Positions 39,124 to 47,281 of a stretch of DNA of 64,000 nt are shown in pieces. The DNA is from Altererythrobacter sp. C41. Lineage in GTDB: Bacteria > Pseudomonadota > Alphaproteobacteria > Sphingomonadales > Sphingomonadaceae. The position numbers were made by a program, and so were the translations under genes. The stretch spans positions 293,599-357,598 of the forward strand of contig NZ_JAEVFE010000003.1 in NCBI RefSeq assembly GCF_016803135.1, in the 5' to 3' direction. Position 1 is the first letter of the stretch; every line of letters starts with the position of its first letter. Under the pieces are notes generated by a model that saw only the letters and a program-made list of their open reading frames with translations, had not been told where the DNA came from and did no database searches.

Positions 39124-40031
39124 CGCTCGCGCTGACCGGAGGCACCGGGTTTGTCGGGCAGGCGACGCTGGATGCGATCGAGCGGCACGGGCTCTCGGCG
39201 CGAGCGCTGGCGCGTGCCGTGCCGAAGGATCGGCGCAAGGGCGTCGAATGGATCGGCGGCAGCCTGGCCGACCGGGCCGCGCTTGCCCGGCTCGTGGAAG
39301 GAGCGGAGGCGGTGGTCCATATCGCCGGGCTCACCAGTACGCTGGAGCCGGCCGCGTTCGAGATCGCCAATGTGGCCGGGACGCTGGCGCTGATCGAAGT
39401 CGCCAAGGCGGCGGGCGTGCCGCGGTTCGTGTTCGTTTCCTCGCTCGCGGCGCGGCGGCCCGAGCTTTCGGCCTACGGCGCCTCCAAAGCGCGCGCGGAG
39501 AAGATCGTCCAAGCCAGCGGGCTCAACTGGACGATCGTGCGCCCGCCGGGCGTCTATGGCCCGCGCGACCGCGATATATTCGAGCTGTTCCGCGCCGCGC
39601 GCCGCGGCATCGTGCCGATGCCTCCGCCCGGGAACGCGTCGATGATCCATGTCGACGATCTCGCGGAGCTGTTGCTGGCTCTGATCCCCGGCGGCGAAGG
39701 CGTGACCGGTGCGGTGTTCGAACCCGACGATGGGCGCGAAGGCGGCTGGCCGCATCGCGAGCTCGCGCGCACGATCGGCTGGACGGTCGGACGGCGGCCG
39801 TGGGTCCCGCATCTCTCGCGCGGCACGCTCGAATGGGTCTCGCGCGTCGACTGCGCCGTGCGGCGCAACCGGGCCCGTCTCACACCCGATCGGGTGAGCT
39901 ACATGTGCCATCCCGACTGGGTCGCCGATCCCGCGCGCAAGGTGCCGGAGAGCCTGTGGACGCCGCGCATCCCCACGCGCGAGGGACTGAAGGCGACGGC
40001 CGACTGGTACCGCGAGCAGGGCTGGTTGTAG
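39120..40031 (+). CDS. NAD-dependent epimerase/dehydratase family protein
   Basis: Extended SDR of 303 aa. The cofactor motif is LALTGGTGFVGQATL; the catalytic Tyr and Lys are in SAYGASKARAE, preceded by FVSSLAARR. VRPPGVYGPRD is typical of the UDP-sugar epimerase-like group, including complex I NDUFA9-like and nucleotide-sugar members. The substrate is unknown. It starts with GTG overlapping the proB stop. Confidence 0.88.
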   Translation: MTLALTGGTGFVGQATLDAIERHGLSARALARAVPKDRRKGVEWIGGSLADRAALARLVEGAEAVVHIAGLTSTLEPAAFEIANVAGTLALIEVAKAAGVPRFVFVSSLAARRPELSAYGASKARAEKIVQASGLNWTIVRPPGVYGPRDRDIFELFRAARRGIVPMPPPGNASMIHVDDLAELLLALIPGGEGVTGAVFEPDDGREGGWPHRELARTIGWTVGRRPWVPHLSRGTLEWVSRVDCAVRRNRARLTPDRVSYMCHPDWVADPARKVPESLWTPRIPTREGLKATADWYREQGWL

Positions 40032-40037
40032 CTCCAC

Positions 40038-40061
40038 GAGTCCCCGCCTTGGCGGGGGCTC
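40038..40061. terminator. Bidirectional hairpin between the epimerase and cysH
   Basis: GAGTCCCCGCC (40038-40048) pairs with GGCGGGGGCTC (40051-40061) around a 2-nt loop, lying between convergent genes. No T-tract follows, so termination may depend on structure alone. Confidence 0.55.
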
Positions 40062-40109
40062 GGTGATCGGCGAAGTGCCGGTGGCGGCCCCCTTTCGCGG
40101 AGGCTCGGA

Positions 40110-40904
40110 TCAGAACGCCGGATCGAAGCCCGGGGGCAGCTCGCCCTCGTCGGTGAGGGGAGTGTGGATGCCGCACTCGGTCTTGTCCCAGCCTTTCCAG
40201 CGGCCGGAACGCGGGTCTTCGCCCGGGGCGACCTTGTGCGTGCAGGGGCTGCAGCCGATCGAGGGATAGCCCTGCTCGACCAGTGGGTGCCGGGGCAGGT
40301 CGTGCTCGGCCATGTAGTTGGCGAGATCGTCCGCGGTCCAGTCGATCAGCGGATTGATCTTGAGGCGTCCCTGGGAGTCGGAGGAGTCGACTTCAAACCT
40401 CGGTAAATTCGCACGTGTGGCCGATTGGAAAGCTTTGCGGCCGGTCAGGGTCGCGTCGTAGCCGCTCAGGGCGGCGGCGAGGGGGAGGACCTTGCGGATC
40501 TCACAGCAGCCGTCGGGGTCGTAGGACCAGCGCAGACCCGTCTCGTCGCGTCTGGCAAGGAGTTTGGGGTCGGGCTCGAGGTTGACCAGCCCGGTCAGCC
40601 CGAGCCGCTCGACGAGCGTGTCGCGGTAGGCGAGCGTTTCGGGGAAGTGCTTGCCGGTCTCGAGGAACAGCACCGGCAGTGCGGGGTCGATCTGCGATAT
40701 GAGATGAAGCAGAACAGCGCTTTCCGCGCCAAAGCTCGACACAGTGGCAAGCTCGCCGACCAACCCGTCCGCGATCACCGTGCGCAGCATCTCGACCGTG
40801 TCCGCGCCGCGGAACATGCGGTTGAGCCGGATCGCGTCGGCGTCCGTGAAGCGCGGGCCGGTATCGATCCGGTCCTTGATGCGGATCGGATCGGCTTCAG
40901 CCAT
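40110..40904 (-). CDS. cysH: Phosphoadenylyl/adenylyl-sulfate reductase, iron-sulfur type
   Basis: Thioredoxin-dependent reduction of activated sulfate to sulfite. The 264 aa contain the PP-loop-like SSFGAESAVLLHL, then GCCEIRKVLPL and IGCSPCTHKV. These CC...CxxC cysteines are ligands of the [4Fe-4S] cluster found in APS-reducing enzymes; the catalytic Cys is in TECGIH near the end. The start at 40904 overlaps DUF934 by 8 bp; earlier in-frame residues lie inside that gene. Last gene of the sulfate-reduction operon. Confidence 0.94.
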   Translation of the reverse strand: MAEADPIRIKDRIDTGPRFTDADAIRLNRMFRGADTVEMLRTVIADGLVGELATVSSFGAESAVLLHLISQIDPALPVLFLETGKHFPETLAYRDTLVERLGLTGLVNLEPDPKLLARRDETGLRWSYDPDGCCEIRKVLPLAAALSGYDATLTGRKAFQSATRANLPRFEVDSSDSQGRLKINPLIDWTADDLANYMAEHDLPRHPLVEQGYPSIGCSPCTHKVAPGEDPRSGRWKGWDKTECGIHTPLTDEGELPPGFDPAF

Positions 40905-41391
40905 GGCGAAGCTGCCAGATCGGCACGTCGTCGGCCGCCGCGTGCTGATAGACATGCGGATAGCGATTGAGCACGCTTTCCACATCGGCCCGGTCGAGCG
41001 GCACATTGGGCGCGAAGCTGTCGAACCCGCAGCGGCGCATGAAATAGATCAGATCGACCAGCACATCGCCGATCGCCTTGATCTCCCCCTTGTAGCCCAT
41101 CTCGCGCAGGATGCGCGCGCTGGAAAAGCCGCGGCCGTCGCGGAACTTGGGGAAGTCGATCTCCACCAGCCGCACCCGGTCGAGCACCGGCGCGAGGCGG
41201 CGCACGTCGTCGCCCGCCTCGATCAGCACCGACACCGCGTTCGATTGATCGAGGAACGTGTCGAGCGTCACCGCCGGCTCGTCCGGGGCCGGATCGTCGC
41301 GGAAGCGCAGCCAGTCGCGCTCGCCGCCCGGGGTGGGCTCCAGCGTGCCCGGTCCGCCGCCGGGGCCGCCCGCGCTCGGATCGTCAGCCAT
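40897..41391 (-). CDS. DUF934 family protein of the sulfate-reduction operon
   Basis: 164 aa. DUF934 proteins are encoded beside sulfite reductase and CysH in many proteobacteria; a partner or assembly role for sulfite reduction is presumed. Visible segments are VEIDFPKFRDGRGFSSARILRE and YKGEIKAIGDVLVDLIYFMRRCGFDSF. The Gly/Pro-rich start (ADDPSAGGPGGGPG) is poorly conserved. It overlaps both cysI and cysH by 8 bp. Confidence 0.9.
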   Translation of the reverse strand: MADDPSAGGPGGGPGTLEPTPGGERDWLRFRDDPAPDEPAVTLDTFLDQSNAVSVLIEAGDDVRRLAPVLDRVRLVEIDFPKFRDGRGFSSARILREMGYKGEIKAIGDVLVDLIYFMRRCGFDSFAPNVPLDRADVESVLNRYPHVYQHAAADDVPIWQLRHG

Positions 41392-43018
41392 AAATCGCCT
41401 CCTTGAATCCATCCATTCCGACGCGGCGGTAAGTGTCGAGGAACCGCTCGCCCGGCTCGCGAATTTCGCGGTAGCGCTCTACCGCGCGTTCGACCGCATC
41501 GACGATCCCCGCCTCGTCGAAGCCGGGGCCGGTGATCTTGGCCTGGCTCGTCTCCTCGTCGCCCGAACCGCCGAGCAGGAGCTGGTAGTTCTCCGTACCT
41601 TTCCGATCGACGCCGAGAATGCCGATGTGGCCCGCGTGGTGGTGCCCGCAGGCGTTGATGCAGCCGCTGATCTTGATCTTGAGCTCGCCGAGATCCTTCT
41701 GCCGGTCGAGATCGGCGAAGCGCTCGGCGATCTTCTGCGCGACCGGGATCGAGCGCGCATTGGCCAGCGTGCAGTAATCGAGCCCCGGGCAGGCGATGAT
41801 GTCGGTCACCAGATCGAGGTTGGCATCGGCCAGACCCGCTTCGCGCAGCGCCTGCCAGATCGCGTAGAGATCGGCCTTGCGGACATGCGGCAGGACGAGG
41901 TTCTGCGTGTGCGCCACACGCAGCTCGTCGAAGCTGTAACGCTCGGCCAGATCGGCGACGACCTCCATCTGCTCGGCGGTCATGTCGCCGCCGATGCCCT
42001 GGATCGGCTTGAGGCTGATGTTGGCGATCGCGTAGCCCGGCGCCTTGTGCGGCGCGACCTGCTGATCGACCCAGACCGCGAAATCGGGGTCCGACCGGTC
42101 GATCTCGTCGGGCAGGCCGGTCTCGAACGGCGGCGGCGTGAAATAGGCCGCGATGCGCTCGTATTCCGCCTGGGGAAAGTCGGTGCCCAGCGTCAGGATG
42201 TGCTGGAATTCCTCTTCCACCTGACGGGTGAACTCTTCCTCGCCCAGTTCGTGGACGAGGATCTTCATCCGCTGCTTGTGGATGTTGTCGCGCCGCGCGT
42301 TGCGGTTCCACACGCGCAGCACCGCCTGCAGATAGCTGAAGATCTGGTGCTGCGGCACAAAGTCGCTGCTCTTGTAGGCGATGAACGGCGTGCGGCCCAT
42401 GCCGCCGCCGGGATAGACTTCGAAGCCGATCTCGCCCGCGTCGTTCTTGACGATGCGCAGGCCGAAGTCGTGCCAGCGCATCGCCGCGCGGTCTTCCTTC
42501 GCCGCGATCACCGCGATCTTGAACTTGCGCGGCAGGTAGCTGAATTCCGGCATGAACGTGGTCATCTGCCGCAGCGTTTCGGCCCACGGGCGAGGGTCCA
42601 TGATCTCGTCGGCCGCGGCACCGGCGTAGTGATCGGCGGAGATGTTGCGGATGCTCTCGCCGCTGGTCTGGATGCAGTGCATCTCGACCTCGGCCAGCTC
42701 GGCGAGAATGTCGGGCGCCTGCTCCAGCTTGATCCAGTGGTACTGGAGATTCTGCCGGGTGGTGAAGTGCCCGTAGCCCCGGTCGTAGGTCCGCGCGATA
42801 TGTGCCAGCTTGCGCAACTGCCTGCTGTTGAGCGTGCCGTAGGGGATGGCGACGCGCAGCATGTAGGCATGGAGCTGGAGGTAGAGACCGTTCTTCAGCC
42901 GCAGCGGCTTGAACTGGTCGTCGGTCATCTTGCCTTCCAGGCGGCGGCGCGTCTGGTCGCGGAAATCCTCCACGCGCGCATCGACCATCGCCTGGTCGTA
43001 TTGGTCGTACTTGTACAT
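41384..43018 (-). CDS. cysI: Sulfite/nitrite reductase hemoprotein subunit
   Basis: Siroheme-[4Fe-4S] enzyme reducing sulfite to sulfide. The 544 aa have RGYGHFTTRQNLQYHWI (siroheme contact), then the cluster cysteines in ACPGLDYCTLA and SGCINACGHHHAGHIG (CxxxxxC and CxxxC). The start MYKYDQYD at 43018 abuts the DUF2849 gene (TGATG). No cysJ flavoprotein is adjacent, so electrons may come from ferredoxin. Confidence 0.95.
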   Translation of the reverse strand: MYKYDQYDQAMVDARVEDFRDQTRRRLEGKMTDDQFKPLRLKNGLYLQLHAYMLRVAIPYGTLNSRQLRKLAHIARTYDRGYGHFTTRQNLQYHWIKLEQAPDILAELAEVEMHCIQTSGESIRNISADHYAGAAADEIMDPRPWAETLRQMTTFMPEFSYLPRKFKIAVIAAKEDRAAMRWHDFGLRIVKNDAGEIGFEVYPGGGMGRTPFIAYKSSDFVPQHQIFSYLQAVLRVWNRNARRDNIHKQRMKILVHELGEEEFTRQVEEEFQHILTLGTDFPQAEYERIAAYFTPPPFETGLPDEIDRSDPDFAVWVDQQVAPHKAPGYAIANISLKPIQGIGGDMTAEQMEVVADLAERYSFDELRVAHTQNLVLPHVRKADLYAIWQALREAGLADANLDLVTDIIACPGLDYCTLANARSIPVAQKIAERFADLDRQKDLGELKIKISGCINACGHHHAGHIGILGVDRKGTENYQLLLGGSGDEETSQAKITGPGFDEAGIVDAVERAVERYREIREPGERFLDTYRRVGMDGFKEAIYG

Positions 43019-43314
43019 CAGATCACCCAGTTGCCCGCGTTGGGGTCGGCCGGTTTGAGAGTCAGGTCGGGACGCACGGTCGGGCCGAGCGCGCGGATGC
43101 GGTCCTTGATGTGCGCGGGGCGCACGCCTTCGGCGGTCTTCTCGCCGTCGATCGCGTAGGGGCCGTTGACGCGGCACTCGGCTTCCTCGCGCGCCATGAT
43201 CGCCTCGGCCCGGTCGCCGGCGTCCACCGCGTCCTCGACGTGGAGCGACCAGCCCTCGCCGTCCCACCAAACCACGCTCCCGGTCTTGAGGTCGTTGCCG
43301 GTAAGAATCTTCAT
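43018..43314 (-). CDS. DUF2849 protein of the sulfate-reduction operon
   Basis: 98 aa. DUF2849 genes usually sit just before the sulfite reductase gene; the biochemical role is unknown. The sequence includes KTGSVVWWDGEGWSLHVEDAV and EAECRVNGPYAIDGEK. It shares one base with cysI (TGATG) and overlaps cobA by 4 bp. Confidence 0.88.
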   Translation of the reverse strand: MKILTGNDLKTGSVVWWDGEGWSLHVEDAVDAGDRAEAIMAREEAECRVNGPYAIDGEKTAEGVRPAHIKDRIRALGPTVRPDLTLKPADPNAGNWVI

Positions 43315-44069
43315 GCCTGCGCCTCCAGCGCGAATTGGGCGAGCGCCGCGTCCTCGCGCGCGGTGACTTCGCCGATGACGATGAGCGCCGGGCTCCTGAC
43401 CCGTTCGCGCTCGACGAGTTCGGGCAGGCCTGCGAGGGGGCCGCGGAGCACGCGCATGTCCGCGCGGCAGGCGTTTTCGATCACCGCCAGCGGCATGCCG
43501 GGCGCGAGGCCGTCGGCCATGAGCTTCTCGGCGATTTGCGGCGCGGTCTTCACGCCCATGTAGATCACCAGCGTGCGGCCCTTGCCGGCGAGGCCGGCCC
43601 AATCCTGATCGGACAGCCCCTTGCACTGGCCGGCGACGAAGCTGACCACGCTGGCCGCGTCGCGGTGGGTGAGGGCGATCTGCGCCGCGGCGGCCGCGCC
43701 GTTGGCGGCGCTGATGCCCGGCACGACTTCGACGGGTACGCCGGCCGCCCGGCAGGCCTCAACCTCTTCGCCGCCACGGCCGAAGATGAACGGATCGCCG
43801 CCCTTCAGCCGCACGACATCGCGCCCGGCGAGCGCCTCGCGCACGAGCAGGGCGCAGATGTCTTCCTGCGGCAGCGTGTGGCGTGCGCGGCGCTTGGCGA
43901 CCGAGATAAGCTCGGCACTCGCGGGGGCGAGTGTCAGCACGGCGGGATCGATCAGCCCGTCGTGCACGACAAGCTCTGCGCGCTCGAGCAGCCGGGCTGC
44001 GCGCAGCGTCAGCAGGTCAGGATCGCCCGGCCCTGCGCCGACCAGATAGACGGTTCCGACATTTTTCAT
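43311..44069 (-). CDS. cobA: Uroporphyrinogen-III C-methyltransferase
   Basis: SAM-dependent double methylation of uroporphyrinogen III to precorrin-2, here most likely for siroheme of the adjacent sulfite reductase. The 252 aa have GTVYLVGAGPGDPDLLTL, RLKGGDPFIFGRGGEE and the SAM-binding PGISAANGAAA. No CysG dehydrogenase/chelatase part is fused. First gene of the operon cobA-DUF2849-cysI-DUF934-cysH. Could also feed cobalamin synthesis. Confidence 0.94.
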   Translation of the reverse strand: MKNVGTVYLVGAGPGDPDLLTLRAARLLERAELVVHDGLIDPAVLTLAPASAELISVAKRRARHTLPQEDICALLVREALAGRDVVRLKGGDPFIFGRGGEEVEACRAAGVPVEVVPGISAANGAAAAAQIALTHRDAASVVSFVAGQCKGLSDQDWAGLAGKGRTLVIYMGVKTAPQIAEKLMADGLAPGMPLAVIENACRADMRVLRGPLAGLPELVERERVRSPALIVIGEVTAREDAALAQFALEAQA

Positions 44070-44167
44070 CCGGCCAAGATGCGCGCAGGGCCGCGCAGGC
44101 GCCAACGAGAATGGATGTCAGTACCGCTAGGATTGGTTTTGAAAGCGCGGATAGGCGCGCCGCAAGC

Positions 44168-45193
44168 CTAGCTTTCGCTCCTGCCCCGCTGCGAAAGCGC
44201 GGCGATAAGCTGGTCGAGCTGTTCGCTGCTCTTCAGGTTGATGTCGCGCTGCGGGAAGGGCATGGCGACCCCGTGTTCCTGGAAGGCGCGCCATACGCTC
44301 TTGAACACTGCCGAACGGACGTTGTTGACCCCTTCCTCGGGGTCGCTGATCCAGAACCTGATTTCGAAGTTTATCGCGTTGTCGCCGAACCCCATCAGGC
44401 GCACCGCGGGCGCCGGATTTTCGAGCACGCGCGGGGTGCCGACCGCCGCCTCCAGCAAGAGCTTCTCGACCAGGTCGAGATCGCTGCCATATGCGACGCC
44501 GACCGGCGCCTTCACCCGCACGTCGCGCGAGCTGTAGGACCAGTTCTCCACCTGGTTCACCATCAGGTTCTCGTTGGGAATCAGGTATTCCTTGCGGTCG
44601 CGGGTGATGATCGAGATCGCCCGGATGCCGATCTTGCGGATCTGGCCGAAGCTCTCGTTGCCGGCCATGTCGCTGACCGCGATCACGTCGCCCGGCTTGA
44701 TCGAGCGGTCGGTCAGCAGGATGATGCCCGCGATCAGGTTGCCGAACGTCTTCTGCAGACCGAAGCCGATGGCGAGGCCGAACGCGCCCGAGAACACCGC
44801 CAGCGCTGTCAGGTCGATCCCGAGGATGTCGATGCCGATCAGGATCGCCAGCGCCCAGATCACGATCGACACGACCTTCTCGGCCAGCAGGTGCTGGGTG
44901 GCATCGAGGCGCGACACGCGATGGATCAGGCTGCGCGCAATCCACACGCCGATCCGCGCCAGCACGTAGACGCCCAGGATCACCAGCAGGACGACCAGCG
45001 CGCTCCACAGCGAGAAGCGGGTGTCGCCGACGGTGAAGCCCATAGCGTCGAGCCATTCGATGCCCTCACCGATCGTCATGCTGTGCTCGGCGACGGCATC
45101 CTTCAGCGATTCGGCGCCGACGACGGCTTCCTCCTCGACCGGAACGGTTGTCGGCGAGACGGCAGGCGCACGGGTTGCGGCGGGAGCGCTCAT
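44168..45193 (-). CDS. MscS-family mechanosensitive channel
   Basis: 341 aa. An N-terminal tail rich in Pro/Val/Glu precedes membrane helices (LWSALVVLLVILGVYVLARIGVW, VVSIVIWALAILIGIDILG) and the pore helix FSGAFGLAIGFGLQKTFGN, then the cytoplasmic vestibule (IPNENLMVNQVENWSYS). The channel would release solutes under osmotic down-shock. Its ATG overlaps the metC stop (ATGA), so it is translated in tandem with a methionine-pathway enzyme. Confidence 0.94.
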   Translation of the reverse strand: MSAPAATRAPAVSPTTVPVEEEAVVGAESLKDAVAEHSMTIGEGIEWLDAMGFTVGDTRFSLWSALVVLLVILGVYVLARIGVWIARSLIHRVSRLDATQHLLAEKVVSIVIWALAILIGIDILGIDLTALAVFSGAFGLAIGFGLQKTFGNLIAGIILLTDRSIKPGDVIAVSDMAGNESFGQIRKIGIRAISIITRDRKEYLIPNENLMVNQVENWSYSSRDVRVKAPVGVAYGSDLDLVEKLLLEAAVGTPRVLENPAPAVRLMGFGDNAINFEIRFWISDPEEGVNNVRSAVFKSVWRAFQEHGVAMPFPQRDINLKSSEQLDQLIAALSQRGRSES

Positions 45194-46398
45194 GCTTGCT
45201 CCATCGCAGCGAAACCGCGTTCGAGATCGCGGATGAGATCGCCAGCGTCCTCGAGCCCGATCGAGAGGCGGACGCCCCAGCGGTCGGCGGGGTTCCGGTC
45301 CGCGGGCGGCCAGGGGGTGGCGCTGCGGATCGCCGCAGGGTCGATCGGCAGTGCGAGGCTTTCGTAGCCGCCCCAGCTGAAGCCGATGCCGAACAGGGTA
45401 AGCGCGTCGACGAAGCGCGCGGCCGCGGCTGCGTCGCGGCCTTTCAGGACGAAGCTGAACAACCCGCAACCCCCGGTGAAGTCGCGTCGCCAAAGGTCGT
45501 GGCCGGGAGCGCCGGGGAGCATCGGGCAGAGGACTTGAGCGACCTCTTCGCGCCCAGCCAGCCAGCGGGCGATCGCGAGCGCGCTCTCGGCGGATTTCTC
45601 CAGCCGCACGCCCATCGTGCGCAGGCCGCGCAGGGCGAGCGAGGCATCGTCGGGGGAAACCACGTGGCCGAGCGCCTGGGCGGTCTGGCGCAGGGGACCG
45701 TACCAGCGGTCGCCTGCGCTTGCGGCGCCCATCATCAGGTCGGAATGGCCGCCGACGTGCTTGGTCAGGCTCATGATCGCGATGTCGCAGCCGCGTTCGA
45801 GGGCGGGGAAGCCGAGCGCCGAGGCCCAGGTGTTGTCGATCAGGCTGACCGCGCCTTTCTCGCGCGCGATGGCGGCGAGGGCTGGCACGTCGCACACCTC
45901 CATCGTCAGGCTGCCCGGGCTTTCCAGCAGGACCGCGCGGGTGCGGTCGCAGAACCGGCTGGCAAAGCCCTCGACGTCGAGCGGGTCGAAGAAGCGGCTC
46001 TCGACGCCGAAGCGCTTGAGCAGGCCGTTCGCCATGATCCGGCTCGGCTCGTAGGCGTTGTCGGTCACCAGCAGCACGTCGCCGGGCCGCAGTACGGCCA
46101 TCAGCGCGCCGGCGATCGCCGCCACGCCGCTCGGGTAGAGCACGGTGCCCGCAGCGCCGGGTTCCAGCCCGGTCAGCGCATCGGCCAGCGCCCACTGCGT
46201 CGGCGCGCCGCGGCGGCCGTAGAAGAACCGGCCGTCCGCGTTGTGCTTGCCGCCTTCCCTGAGTGCGGCGGTGTCGGGGTAGAGGTGCGTGCTCGCGCGC
46301 CAGACCGGCGGGTTGACGACGGGGCCGGTCCATTCCTCGCGCCGGCCCGCGCCGACGAGGCGGGTGTTGGCGCCGTGGCTCTCGTCCGCACCGCTCAC
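45190..46398 (-). CDS. metC: Cystathionine beta-lyase
   Basis: PLP enzyme cleaving cystathionine to homocysteine. The 402 aa contain THLYPD, GRRGAPTQWALADALTGLE and the PLP-binding lysine in SLTKHVGGHSD, with IDNTWAS before it; these features fit the MetC rather than MetB branch. The start GTG at 46398 overlaps the sseA stop; an upstream Met at 46443 would run deep into sseA. Downstream MscS overlaps by 4 bp. Confidence 0.92.
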   Translation of the reverse strand: MSGADESHGANTRLVGAGRREEWTGPVVNPPVWRASTHLYPDTAALREGGKHNADGRFFYGRRGAPTQWALADALTGLEPGAAGTVLYPSGVAAIAGALMAVLRPGDVLLVTDNAYEPSRIMANGLLKRFGVESRFFDPLDVEGFASRFCDRTRAVLLESPGSLTMEVCDVPALAAIAREKGAVSLIDNTWASALGFPALERGCDIAIMSLTKHVGGHSDLMMGAASAGDRWYGPLRQTAQALGHVVSPDDASLALRGLRTMGVRLEKSAESALAIARWLAGREEVAQVLCPMLPGAPGHDLWRRDFTGGCGLFSFVLKGRDAAAAARFVDALTLFGIGFSWGGYESLALPIDPAAIRSATPWPPADRNPADRWGVRLSIGLEDAGDLIRDLERGFAAMEQA

Positions 46399-47240
46399 CG
46401 GGCGGGCCCCATTTCCCTGGGCGCGGTCGGATCGGCGCCCCATTCGCTCCAGCTTCCGTCGTAGAGCGCCGTGTCCTCCTCCTTGCCGAGCAGGGCCATG
46501 GCGAACAGCAAGACGGATGCGGTCACTCCGCTGCCGCAGCTCGTGACGACGGGCCGTGCGAGGTCGATGCCCGCGTCCGCGAAGGCGGCGCGCAGTTCGT
46601 CCTTACGCTTGAAGCTGCCGTCTTCGTTCAGCACCATGCGGAAATCGAGATTGCGTGCGCCGGGGATATGGCCGCCCGGCAGGTTGTGGACGGTGTCCAC
46701 GGTTTCGCCGGTGAACCGGCCGGCGTCGCGCGCGTCGACCACCTGCTCGGCCGCGGTATCGATGTTGGCGAGCACCGCGGCCTTGTTCCGCGCGCGGCGC
46801 AGGTCTGCGGTGTAGGTGCCGGGCGCGACCGGGACCGGGCGGCTCTTGCCGGCTTCGAGCGGGCGGCCCTCGGCGCTCCATTTGCCGAGCCGGCCGTCGA
46901 GCAGAGCGACGTCCCGCCATCCGAACATGCGGAAGATGAACCATGCGCGGGCGGCAGTGCGCGGCGCGCTGTCGTCGTAGAGCACGACGCGGCTGCCGGG
47001 CCTCACCCCCAGCGCGGCGAGGCGCAGGGCGAACTGCTCCGCCGTCGGCAGGGCTGCCACGATCGGCGAGGCGTCGTCGTTCAGCGTTGCGAGGTCGAGA
47101 AACTGCGCGCCGGGAATATGACCCTCGGCGAATTCGGCCGCCGCATCGCGCCCGGCGCTCGGCAAGTGCTTGGTCGCGTCGAGCACGGTGACGGTGCCGA
47201 GATTGTCCGCCAGCCAGGCGGTCGAGACGAGCATGTCCAT
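46395..47240 (-). CDS. sseA: 3-mercaptopyruvate/thiosulfate sulfurtransferase
   Basis: Two rhodanese domains; transfers sulfur from 3-mercaptopyruvate or thiosulfate. The 281 aa have the inactive N-terminal domain (GHIPGAQFLDL, VVLYDDSA) and the C-terminal domain with DARDAGRFTGE and the active-site loop TSCGSGVTAS, whose CGSGVTA sequence is the MST form. It overlaps metC (GTGA), forming a sulfur amino-acid unit. Confidence 0.94.
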   Translation of the reverse strand: MDMLVSTAWLADNLGTVTVLDATKHLPSAGRDAAAEFAEGHIPGAQFLDLATLNDDASPIVAALPTAEQFALRLAALGVRPGSRVVLYDDSAPRTAARAWFIFRMFGWRDVALLDGRLGKWSAEGRPLEAGKSRPVPVAPGTYTADLRRARNKAAVLANIDTAAEQVVDARDAGRFTGETVDTVHNLPGGHIPGARNLDFRMVLNEDGSFKRKDELRAAFADAGIDLARPVVTSCGSGVTASVLLFAMALLGKEEDTALYDGSWSEWGADPTAPREMGPAR

Positions 47241-47281
47241 GCCGCAGGGGGTAGCGGCGGCGGTGCGCTGCGTCGAGGGGG

